A DNA stretch of 6,400 nucleotides, taken from Staphylococcaceae bacterium UBA6286. GTDB lineage: Bacteria; Bacillota; Bacilli; Staphylococcales; Staphylococcaceae. Below, in pieces: positions 1-5,678 of this stretch. The DNA lies in NCBI GenBank assembly GCA_002438305.1, contig DJUI01000081.1, positions 30,511 to 36,910 on the forward strand, read 5' to 3'. How positions within the stretch are numbered: the stretch's first letter is position 1; each line of letters opens with the position of its first letter. Made by a program: the position numbers and the translations under genes. The notes beneath the pieces are model-generated. The model saw only the letters and a list, made by a program, of their open reading frames with translations, made no database searches and had not been told where the DNA came from.

Positions 1-1133
1 CGATTATTTCCCGCTGTCAGCGATTTGATTTCAAGGCAATCGCCACACCGGATATCGTTGAACATTTGACTTATGTCTGCGACAAAGAAGGCATTCAGTT
101 TGAAGTGCAGGCACTTGAATTCATTGCCCAGACAGCTGAAGGCGGCATGCGGGATGCTTTGAGTATACTGGACCAGGCCATTGCGTTCGGCGATGAAACA
201 TTGACGCTGTCGCATGTATTGAATGTGACCGGAAGTGTCGGTAAAGATGATCTTCACGCACTGACTGACGCGATTGTGACACATGATGTACGCGGTGCAT
301 TTGACTTGTATCACCAGCTGTTAAGTAACGGTAAGGAATCAAACCGGCTCGTGAATGATTTCATCTATTATTTACGGGATATCATTGTTGATTTTGCTAC
401 CGGAACAGAGGGACAAGGTGAAATTTACAGAGTAGAGCTGCCCGTCATCTATGAAATGATTGATAAGATCAACGATACACTTGTATCGATGCGCTTTGCA
501 GTCAATGTGAACATCCACTTTGAAGTGTTGATTGTGAAACTTTCAGAACTGGTCAAGAGCCATCAGCAGAGTGCGGGAGTTAATACGCAGTATATCGATG
601 CGAAGATGAAGGAATTTGAAGAGAAACTTGCTCAAGTCCAGTTGAATCCTACTGCAGCACCGTCTAAGCCAAAACAAAAAGTAGAGCGTACGACGAATAA
701 ATTCTCAATCTCTCAAATAGAGAATGTGCTGGACAATGCTAATCGTGAAGATTTGAACTATCTCAAGGAGAACTGGCAGTCGCTCATCGATCACGTCAAA
801 CAGAACGACCGTGCACTTGTCAGTCTGCTGCAGAATTCAGAGCCGGTAGCAGCGAGCAGTACGCACGTGTTGATTAAATTTGAAGAAGATATTCACTGTG
901 AACTCGTCAATAAAGGTGACGACAAACGCGAACAGATTGAGTCGATTGTGTACACAATTATCAATAAAAAAGTTAAAATGGTAGGTGTACCAGATTCACA
1001 GTGGCTGCAAGTCAGACATGACTATATTAAGAATAAGAAGCAGCAGACCGAAGCTAAATCGGAACCCAAGAACGATATCGTCAAGACGGCGGAAGATTTG
1101 TTCGGCAAAGATACAATAAATTTAATTGATTAA
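1..1133 (+). CDS. dnaX: DNA polymerase III subunit gamma/tau, C-terminal part (5' truncated)
   Basis: Clamp-loader ATPase subunit that loads the beta clamp and links the replicative polymerase to the helicase. The reading frame is already open at base 3 and gives 376 visible residues ending at TAA 1131-1133, so the gene begins upstream of the window; the TTG at 66 is internal. The first visible residues, IISRCQRFDF, carry the SRC motif whose Arg is the clamp-loader arginine finger. GGMRDALSILDQAI (visible residues 47-60) is the sensor 2 region with its conserved Arg-Asp. The helical clamp-loader collar domain follows to about residue 190. Then comes a charged, Pro/Lys-containing linker (about 200-235) and a tau-type C-terminal domain ending in an LFGKDTINLID tail. 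The Walker A and zinc-binding parts lie outside. It is the first gene of a dnaX-ybaB-recR unit, 16 bases ahead of ybaB. Family identity is very secure. Confidence 0.96.
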   Translation, partial: IISRCQRFDFKAIATPDIVEHLTYVCDKEGIQFEVQALEFIAQTAEGGMRDALSILDQAIAFGDETLTLSHVLNVTGSVGKDDLHALTDAIVTHDVRGAFDLYHQLLSNGKESNRLVNDFIYYLRDIIVDFATGTEGQGEIYRVELPVIYEMIDKINDTLVSMRFAVNVNIHFEVLIVKLSELVKSHQQSAGVNTQYIDAKMKEFEEKLAQVQLNPTAAPSKPKQKVERTTNKFSISQIENVLDNANREDLNYLKENWQSLIDHVKQNDRALVSLLQNSEPVAASSTHVLIKFEEDIHCELVNKGDDKREQIESIVYTIINKKVKMVGVPDSQWLQVRHDYIKNKKQQTEAKSEPKNDIVKTAEDLFGKDTINLID

Positions 1134-1135
1134 AT

Positions 1136-1141
1136 AGGAGG
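1136..1141 (+). promoter_or_regulatory. Strong ribosome binding site of ybaB
   Basis: A perfect AGGAGG lies 8 bases before the ATG at 1150 and only 2 bases after the dnaX stop. It fixes this ATG as the start, rather than the in-frame ATG six codons later. The small downstream protein is therefore probably translated well, independently of dnaX. Confidence 0.85.
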
Positions 1142-1149
1142 AAACAATT

Positions 1150-1470
1150 ATGCGCGGTGGCGGTAATATGCAGCAAATGATGAAACAAATGCAGAAAATG
1201 CAGAAGAAAATGGCGGAAGAGCAGGAAAAGTTAAAAGACGAACGTATTGAAGGGACAGCAGGTGGCGGTATGGTCACTGTTGTCGTCTCAGGTCATAAAG
1301 AAGTGCTTGATGTCATCATCAAGGAAGAAGTAGTAGATCCAGAAGATATCGAAATGTTACAGGACTTAGTACTGGCAGCAACTAATGAAGCGTTGTCTAA
1401 AGCAGACGATGTGACAGCACAGCGTTTAGGTCAGCATACTAAAGGAATGAACATTCCAGGAATGATGTAA
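1150..1470 (+). CDS. ybaB: YbaB/EbfC family nucleoid-associated DNA-binding protein
   Basis: Small dimeric DNA-binding protein of the YbaB/EbfC family, thought to bind and bridge DNA on the nucleoid; its exact role is not settled, although it is nearly always encoded between dnaX and recR. The 106 residues match the usual family length of about 100-110. The N-terminal helix (about residues 7-30) is very rich in Met, Gln and Lys ([15 protein letters not shown]). The family core follows: the [14 protein letters not shown] strand region (about 35-48), an acidic segment with [12 protein letters not shown], and a C-terminal helix with NEALSKADD. It ends in a short Gly/Met tail, NIPGMM. The ATG at 1150 follows a perfect AGGAGG. 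The stop TAA shares its last base with the ATG of recR, so the two genes are probably translationally coupled. Confidence 0.94.
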   Translation: MRGGGNMQQMMKQMQKMQKKMAEEQEKLKDERIEGTAGGGMVTVVVSGHKEVLDVIIKEEVVDPEDIEMLQDLVLAATNEALSKADDVTAQRLGQHTKGMNIPGMM

Positions 1471-2066
1471 TGCATTATCCAGCACCTATTTCACGGCTCA
1501 TAGACAGCTTTATGAAACTGCCTGGTATCGGCCCTAAGACGGCAGCACGTCTTGCATTTCACGTGCTCGATATGAAAGAAGACGATGTGATGAACTTCGC
1601 CAAGGCGCTGGTTGATGTGAAGCGTGAACTGACGTACTGCTCGGTATGTGGTCATATTACGGATACAGATCCTTGCTATATTTGTGCCGATAAGACGCGC
1701 GACCGCTCGATGATCTGCGTCGTCGAGGAATCAAAAGACGTCATTGCAATGGAAAAAATGCGGGAATACAAAGGGATGTACCATGTGCTGCAAGGAGCGA
1801 TTTCTCCGATGGAAGGCATCGGCCCAGAAGATATCAATATTCCGAACTTATTGAACCGATTGAAGGATGAACAAGTTCAGGAATTGATTCTGGCGACAAA
1901 CCCTAACATCGAAGGCGAATCAACAGCGATGTACATCTCAAGATTAGTGAAACCGATCGGTCTTAAGACTACTCGCCTTGCGCATGGACTGCCAGTCGGC
2001 GGTGACCTTGAGTATGCGGATGAAGTGACGTTGTCAAAAGCCATTTCAGGACGTACAGAAATATAA
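1470..2066 (+). CDS. recR: Recombination mediator protein RecR
   Basis: RecR works with RecO, and RecF at gaps, to load RecA onto SSB-coated single-stranded DNA during recombinational repair. The 198 residues are the standard length. In order: an N-terminal helix-hairpin-helix ([17 protein letters not shown], about 17-33); a C4 zinc finger with Cys57, Cys60, Cys69 and Cys72; a Toprim domain starting at ICVVEE (about 82-87) and running through [12 protein letters not shown] and [12 protein letters not shown] (about 111-153); and the conserved C-terminal [13 protein letters not shown] (about 173-185). All zinc ligands and Toprim acidic residues appear intact. The ATG overlaps the ybaB stop by one base (TAATG), with a modest AGGA at 1458-1461 as ribosome binding site. 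The stop codon overlaps the first bases of the terminator hairpin. Confidence 0.97.
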   Translation: MHYPAPISRLIDSFMKLPGIGPKTAARLAFHVLDMKEDDVMNFAKALVDVKRELTYCSVCGHITDTDPCYICADKTRDRSMICVVEESKDVIAMEKMREYKGMYHVLQGAISPMEGIGPEDINIPNLLNRLKDEQVQELILATNPNIEGESTAMYISRLVKPIGLKTTRLAHGLPVGGDLEYADEVTLSKAISGRTEI

Positions 2067-2102
2067 AAACAGTGACGCTGTGTAGTGCGTCACTGTTTTT
2101 TT
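2065..2102 (+). terminator. Rho-independent terminator after recR, probably bidirectional
   Basis: The arm 2065-2078 (AAAAACAGTGACGC) pairs perfectly with 2087-2100, giving 14 bp around an 8-base loop (TGTGTAGT), and a run of seven T covers 2096-2102. The five A at the left end become a U run on the minus strand. The same hairpin therefore probably also stops the convergent phn operon, whose last stop codon is at 2109-2111. The recR stop lies inside the base of the stem. Confidence 0.93.
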
Positions 2103-2108
2103 GTACTG

Positions 2109-2915
2109 TTATACAAGTCGTTTTCTAATGGCACCTGATAATGTGTCAACGATGATAACCATGATCACGATACCGATAAGGATGATACCGACACGGTCCC
2201 ATGTTCTTCCCTGCAGTGCGAAGATGAGTGGTGTACCGATACCACCTGCACCGATTAACCCGAGGATAGATGCACTTCTTAAATTGATTTCGAAACGATA
2301 AAGAACAAACGAAATGAATGCCGGTAATATTTGCGGAACGACAGCAAACATCAACGTTTTAATTTTATTGGCGCCTGTAGCAGTCAATGCTTCAGATGGA
2401 CCGAGGTCTAAATTCTCGATGTCTTCAGCAAACAGTTTACCGAGCATCCCGATTGAATGGATACCAACTGCAAGTACCCCTGCAAATGCGCCAGGACCGA
2501 CCGCTTTGATGAATAATAAAGCCATGATGATTTCCGGGAACACACGGATGAGACTGAGTAGGAATTTACTGATTTCAGACAGGAAGCGGTTTGAAATGTT
2601 TTTAGCCGCTAAAAATGCGAACGGGATACACAGCACCGCTGAAATGATGGTCCCGAGAAACGCAATGGCAAACGTTTCAAGCAGACCGCGCAGCAAGTCC
2701 TCCCCTTCAGGCATATAGACATAACCCCAGTCAGGATGAATGATTCCTGACAAAATATTAGAAAGAATCTCCCATGATTTTTCTTTGATTTCTATTTTCG
2801 GCATACCACTGAACGCCCATATGTAAATGGCAAGGAGCAGCACAATGAGAAGGACCGTTCTGATAATAGAAGGGACGGATGATTTAGTTTTCAAGTAGTC
2901 ATAGTTCTTTGTCAC
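2109..2915 (-). CDS. phnE: Phosphonate-type ABC transporter permease (second PhnE)
   Basis: Inner-membrane permease of a PhnCDE-type importer for phosphonates or related phosphorus oxyanions. The 268 residues include an N-terminal membrane segment (about 17-36), an extracytoplasmic stretch with PDWGY, several further hydrophobic segments (for example about 82-105, 125-150 and 242-258), and the EAA loop that docks with the ATPase (GPSEALTATGANK, about 172-184, then VPQILP). A conserved RSASILGLIGAGGIG stretch follows (about 213-227). The start is GTG at 2915-2913, sharing GTGA with the stop of the upstream permease, which suggests translational coupling; a GAGGGAG-like site lies about 8 bases before it. 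It is a paralogue of the neighbouring permease, and the two probably form a heterodimeric channel. Family assignment is firm; the actual substrate is not shown by sequence. Confidence 0.93.
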   Translation of the reverse strand: MTKNYDYLKTKSSVPSIIRTVLLIVLLLAIYIWAFSGMPKIEIKEKSWEILSNILSGIIHPDWGYVYMPEGEDLLRGLLETFAIAFLGTIISAVLCIPFAFLAAKNISNRFLSEISKFLLSLIRVFPEIIMALLFIKAVGPGAFAGVLAVGIHSIGMLGKLFAEDIENLDLGPSEALTATGANKIKTLMFAVVPQILPAFISFVLYRFEINLRSASILGLIGAGGIGTPLIFALQGRTWDRVGIILIGIVIMVIIVDTLSGAIRKRLV

Positions 2916-3691
2916 AGCAATCGCTCCCTCACTTTCGTACTCGTATAGTCAATGACCATTACTATTATTAAAGTAAAAATGATAATAGCAGTTACTTTTG
3001 GATATTCAAAGTAGCCGAGTGTTTTATCGTAGAACAACCCGATACCACCCGCACCTACAAGACCAAGTACAGCCGCAGCACGGATGTTGATTTCAAAAGT
3101 AAATAATACAAATGACAGGTAAGGTGCAAGAGCCTGCGGCAGAACACCGAATGTAATCCATTTGTATTTGTTGGCTCCGACCGCAGTCATCGCTTCAAGC
3201 GGTCCGTTGTCGATATTTTCAAGGGCCTCATAGAACAGCTTTGCGACAATTCCGAAGGACAGAACGGTCAGAGCGAATATACCAGGAAGCGCTCCAATAC
3301 CAAACACAGCTACGAATACAGAAGCAAGCAATAGGTCGGGAATAGTCCGGATGATATTGAGGACGAAACGAACAGGCATGTAAATCCAGCGGGATTTAAA
3401 TACATTGCTTGCTGATAATAAGGCCACGGGTAGCGCAAGTAGTGAACCGAATGTTGTGCCAAGCACTGCCATACGCATCGTATCGAGCATCGGATCGGCG
3501 ATTTCTGAGAAGTAGGACCAGTCTGGTGGCAGCATTTCTCTCATAAGATTCATCATTTCCGGCCAGCCTATAGCCAGACTTTGTAAGCTGAACCCTGTGC
3601 TGTAGCCGCTCCATATGACTAGAGCAATTATTAACAGCAATGAGAAAATAGTTTTATAACGTTTAGCATTACTGGTAGGTGTTGGGTTCAT
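2912..3691 (-). CDS. phnE: Phosphonate-type ABC transporter permease (first PhnE)
   Basis: Membrane permease of the PhnCDE importer, 259 residues, a paralogue of the downstream permease with the same layout. It has an N-terminal membrane helix (about 14-30), an outer stretch with PPDWSYF (about 55-61), membrane segments around 72-95, 115-150 and 233-248, and the EAA loop GPLEAMTAVGANK (about 163-175) followed by VLPQALAP. RAAAVLGLVGAGGIG (about 204-218) is the conserved motif after the loop. The ATG overlaps the phnC stop by one base (TGATG) and its own stop overlaps the next permease by four, so phnC and both permeases appear to be one coupled translation unit. The ribosome binding site is only a G-rich run about 8 bases upstream, consistent with coupling. 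Two separate permease genes rather than one is a known arrangement for this transporter family in Gram-positive bacteria. Confidence 0.93.
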   Translation of the reverse strand: MNPTPTSNAKRYKTIFSLLLIIALVIWSGYSTGFSLQSLAIGWPEMMNLMREMLPPDWSYFSEIADPMLDTMRMAVLGTTFGSLLALPVALLSASNVFKSRWIYMPVRFVLNIIRTIPDLLLASVFVAVFGIGALPGIFALTVLSFGIVAKLFYEALENIDNGPLEAMTAVGANKYKWITFGVLPQALAPYLSFVLFTFEINIRAAAVLGLVGAGGIGLFYDKTLGYFEYPKVTAIIIFTLIIVMVIDYTSTKVRERLL

Positions 3692-4464
3692 CAGTTAACC
3701 CCCATCTTCTCGTCATCTTTAATTTCACGACCGTAAATCTTGCTGAAAGCATCGTCTGTTGCTAGTTCTACAGGACCATCAAAGACCACTCTGCCAGCCT
3801 GCAGCCCGATGATTCTTGTCGCATACTCACGGGCAAGGTCAACAAAGTGAAGATTGACAATAATAGTAATGCCGAGTTCCTTGTTAATACGCTGTAAGTC
3901 ATCCATGACTTGTTTAGTGGTTAACGGGTCGAGAGAGGCAACGGGTTCATCTGCTAAAATAATTTTCGGTTCTTGAGCAAGTGCCCGTGCGATTGAGACA
4001 CGCTGCTGCTGGCCGCCTGATAATTCATCGGCACGATTATAGGCTTTCTCCACAATATTGACACGGTCAAGTGCTTCAAGAGCAATCTGTTTGTCCTGTT
4101 TTGGAAACAATCCCAGCACCATTTTCCATGTTGGATGATAGCCTACACGACCGGACAGTACATTTCTAATGACAGAAGAGCGTTTAACAAGATTGAAACT
4201 TTGAAAAATCATACCGATATTGCGGCGCATCATCAGTAGTTTATTGCCTTTTGCTTTAGTGATAGATTCACCGTCGATGGAAATATCACCTGAAGTGATT
4301 TCGTGGAGACGGTTAATAGAACGCAGCATCGTCGATTTCCCGGCTCCTGATAAGCCGACAATCACTACGAATTCACCTTGGTTGATTTCAAGATCAACGT
4401 GGTCAAGGCCGACATGGCCGTTTGGATAGACTTTACTGACGTCAGAAAATACGATTTGACTCAT
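3691..4464 (-). CDS. phnC: Phosphonate-type ABC transporter ATP-binding protein
   Basis: Cytoplasmic ATPase that powers the PhnDE importer, 257 residues, the usual length. All nucleotide-binding motifs are present in order: Walker [10 protein letters not shown] (37-45), Q-loop Gln88 in IFQSFN, ABC signature LSGGQQQR (148-155), Walker B IILADEP with catalytic Glu173, D-loop SLDP (177-180) and the switch His206 in NLHFVDLA. The insert around 105-125 ([21 protein letters not shown]) resembles the PhnC subfamily and helps separate it from amino-acid importer ATPases. The ATG at 4464 is preceded by AAAGGAG at 4472-4478 with a 7-base spacer. It is the second gene of the operon, after phnD and a terminator-like hairpin, and is followed by phnE with a one-base overlap. 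Confidence 0.95.
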   Translation of the reverse strand: MSQIVFSDVSKVYPNGHVGLDHVDLEINQGEFVVIVGLSGAGKSTMLRSINRLHEITSGDISIDGESITKAKGNKLLMMRRNIGMIFQSFNLVKRSSVIRNVLSGRVGYHPTWKMVLGLFPKQDKQIALEALDRVNIVEKAYNRADELSGGQQQRVSIARALAQEPKIILADEPVASLDPLTTKQVMDDLQRINKELGITIIVNLHFVDLAREYATRIIGLQAGRVVFDGPVELATDDAFSKIYGREIKDDEKMGVN

Positions 4465-4478
4465 AGTGACACTCCTTT

Positions 4479-4516
4479 AAATAAAAGGCTAAACCCACGA
4501 GTGTGAGTTTAGCCTT
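4479..4516 (-). terminator. Terminator-like hairpin between phnD and phnC (probable attenuator)
   Basis: In minus-strand RNA, bases 4516-4507 pair with 4494-4485 for 10 bp (AAGGCUAAAC with GUUUAGCCUU). A U-G wobble and a further CAC/GUG extend this to a 14-bp stem with the loop ACUC. It is followed directly by UUUUAUUU. On the plus strand the wobble position would be an A-C mismatch, so the structure favours minus-strand function. It sits inside the operon, immediately ahead of the phnC ribosome binding site. Partial termination or 3'-end protection of phnD mRNA would give an excess of binding protein over membrane parts. Confidence 0.8.
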
Positions 4517-4543
4517 GTTGATAGCATAGATATGCTTAAGAAA

Positions 4544-5479
4544 TTATTCTTTGACTTTTTTATCGTACTCACGAATGATGTCAAATTTAGAATCATCTGA
4601 TTTCACATAACCTTCATGTGAATAAACATCACGGATTATTTTTTGTCCTTCTTTGTCTTTACCGATATTGACGAATGCTTCTGTTACTTTATCTTTCCAC
4701 TCATCAGTCATATCTGAACGAGCTGCGATTGTATCATTAGGAATATTTTCAGTGAATTTCACGATTTTAGTATCTTTGAAGACATCAGGCTGGTCGCCTT
4801 TAACAATGTTACGTGCATCCTGGAATGTCACTGCAACATCTACATCATCATTTAATAATGAAATAACTGCTTGGTCATGACCTTTAACAGTGGTTACTTC
4901 CATATCTTTTAATGGATCAATACCTTCGCCTTTTAATTCAACAGCCGGGAATACGTATCCTGCAGTAGACGTCACGTCCTGCATCGCAATTTTCTTGCCT
5001 TTCATATCTTTCAAGCTGTCGATACCGGAATCTTTTTTAACGATGAACTGTGATTTGTAGAAATCAACTAATTCGTCAGTCGGGGTACCATCATCATTTA
5101 CACCGTAACGCTGAGCCTGTAGCAATACGTCGGCAGCTTTTTGATCATGTGCTAAAACATAAGCAGTGGGAGGCAGGAAGCCGATATCTACTTTTTTAGA
5201 TTTCATCGCTTCTACAATTGTGTTGTAGTTAGTAGATACAGAAACTTCTACTGGAATATCTAGTTCATCAGTCAATAACTTTTCAAGCGGTTTTGCTTTT
5301 GCTTCAAGTGTTTCAGCATTTTGAGAAGGAACGAATTGTACCGTTAATTTCTCAGGCGTGTAGCCTTTGTCTGCTGACTCCTTGTTGTCGTCTGATTTTG
5401 AATCTGTAGAACCACAAGCTGCAAGTACTGTTACTGCCATCACTGCAGGAACAGAAGTTTTAACGATTTTTTTAAACAT
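4544..5479 (-). CDS. phnD: Phosphonate-type ABC transporter substrate-binding lipoprotein
   Basis: Extracytoplasmic solute receptor of the importer, a type 2 periplasmic-binding fold, anchored by lipid to the outer face of the membrane. The 311 residues start with a lipoprotein signal: MFKK, a hydrophobic stretch, then the lipobox LAAC with Cys22 as the lipidation site. A Ser/Asp/Lys-rich linker follows (about 24-40). The mature domain begins at LTVQFVPSQNAE (about 45-56). Family ligand-pocket regions are visible: TNYNTIVEAM (83-92), FLPPTAYVLA (101-110) and DVTSTAGYVFP (168-178), where STAGY corresponds to the loop that binds the phosphonate oxygens in known PhnD proteins. The ATG at 5479 is chosen because AAAAGGAG lies 7 bases upstream; an in-frame ATG 33 bases earlier lacks a binding site and would put 11 charged residues before the signal. 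It is the first gene of the operon. Specificity (phosphonate, phosphite or another ester) cannot be read by eye. Confidence 0.95.
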   Translation of the reverse strand: MFKKIVKTSVPAVMAVTVLAACGSTDSKSDDNKESADKGYTPEKLTVQFVPSQNAETLEAKAKPLEKLLTDELDIPVEVSVSTNYNTIVEAMKSKKVDIGFLPPTAYVLAHDQKAADVLLQAQRYGVNDDGTPTDELVDFYKSQFIVKKDSGIDSLKDMKGKKIAMQDVTSTAGYVFPAVELKGEGIDPLKDMEVTTVKGHDQAVISLLNDDVDVAVTFQDARNIVKGDQPDVFKDTKIVKFTENIPNDTIAARSDMTDEWKDKVTEAFVNIGKDKEGQKIIRDVYSHEGYVKSDDSKFDIIREYDKKVKE

Positions 5480-5486
5480 GATGATG

Positions 5487-5494
5487 CTCCTTTT
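5487..5494 (-). promoter_or_regulatory. Ribosome binding site that decides the phnD start
   Basis: Minus-strand AAAAGGAG with a 7-base spacer to the ATG at 5479. The alternative in-frame ATG at 5512 has only AT-rich sequence and no purine-rich site ahead of it. The shorter product also begins directly with a normal lipoprotein signal peptide. Confidence 0.85.
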
Positions 5495-5665
5495 CCTATT
5501 TTTGTAACGCATGAATCAATGATAACAAAACATCAATCAAATAGACATGACAATTATGTAAATATTGAAAATAAAGCGCTATTTGTTGTACATATTATTT
5601 ACATACACTTAAAAATAGTTTGTTAAAAATAGAGTTATAATAAGTAAAAATCTATTTATGTGAAA
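5495..5665. promoter_or_regulatory. Divergent AT-rich control region between phnD and the secreted-protein gene
   Basis: About 200 bases between two divergent start codons, with no coding potential. It contains a perfect 10-bp inverted repeat, TATGTAAATA at 5555-5564 and TATTTACATA at 5596-5605, whose centres are 41 bp apart, close to four helical turns. Plus-strand hexamers TGTACA (5588), TTTACA (5598), TTAAAA (5609) and TTTGTT (5619) follow a 10-11 bp period. This resembles Bacillus PhoP boxes of the form TT(A/T/C)A(C/T)A, though the last two match weakly. On the minus strand TTTACA and TTGTCA occur close together, but no good -35/-10 pair for phnD is evident; TTGTCA (5553-5548) has only a poor TGTTAT 20 bases on. 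Control by phosphate starvation is inference. Confidence 0.45.
5636..5641 (+). promoter_or_regulatory. -10 box for the secreted-protein gene
   Basis: A perfect TATAAT lies 37 bases before the ATG at 5679. Spacings of 16-18 bases upstream show no recognisable -35 hexamer (the region reads AAATAGT), which suggests an activator-dependent promoter. The PhoP-like hexamers would lie roughly 60 to 24 bases upstream of the expected transcription start, where an activator of that family normally binds. Confidence 0.55.
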
Positions 5666-5670
5666 AGAGG
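5666..5670 (+). promoter_or_regulatory. Ribosome binding site of the secreted-protein gene
   Basis: AGAGG within a purine-rich stretch, 8 bases before the ATG at 5679. It supports that ATG, which is followed directly by a signal peptide. Confidence 0.7.
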
Positions 5671-5678
5671 AAAATCTG

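Noticed and set aside
66..68. TTG as a possible start of dnaX
   Set aside because: The frame is open back to base 3 and the upstream residues include the conserved SRC arginine-finger motif, so this codon is internal.
671..700. A-rich run in dnaX with a -1 frame stop at 698-700, suggesting a programmed frameshift that makes a short gamma form
   Set aside because: The frame reads CAA AAA GTA, so the slippery heptamer would be ACAAAAA, which does not allow re-pairing of the Gln tRNA. Only five A follow in a row, too few for transcriptional slippage, and no clear downstream stem was seen.
2314..2718. Open frame on the plus strand across the second permease gene
   Set aside because: It is antisense to a well-supported permease, has no recognisable protein features, and reflects the codon pattern of the opposite strand. 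The same applies to the plus-strand frames within 4220-4429 and 4653-4880.
5480..5512. Longer phnD start at the ATG 5512-5510
   Set aside because: It has no ribosome binding site and would add 11 residues rich in Arg and Lys before a normal lipoprotein signal; the ATG at 5479 has a well-placed AAAAGGAG.
5511..5540. Repeated ATCAAT motifs (5515-5520 and 5532-5537) as a possible operator
   Set aside because: They are short, direct rather than inverted, and in AT-rich DNA where chance copies are expected.
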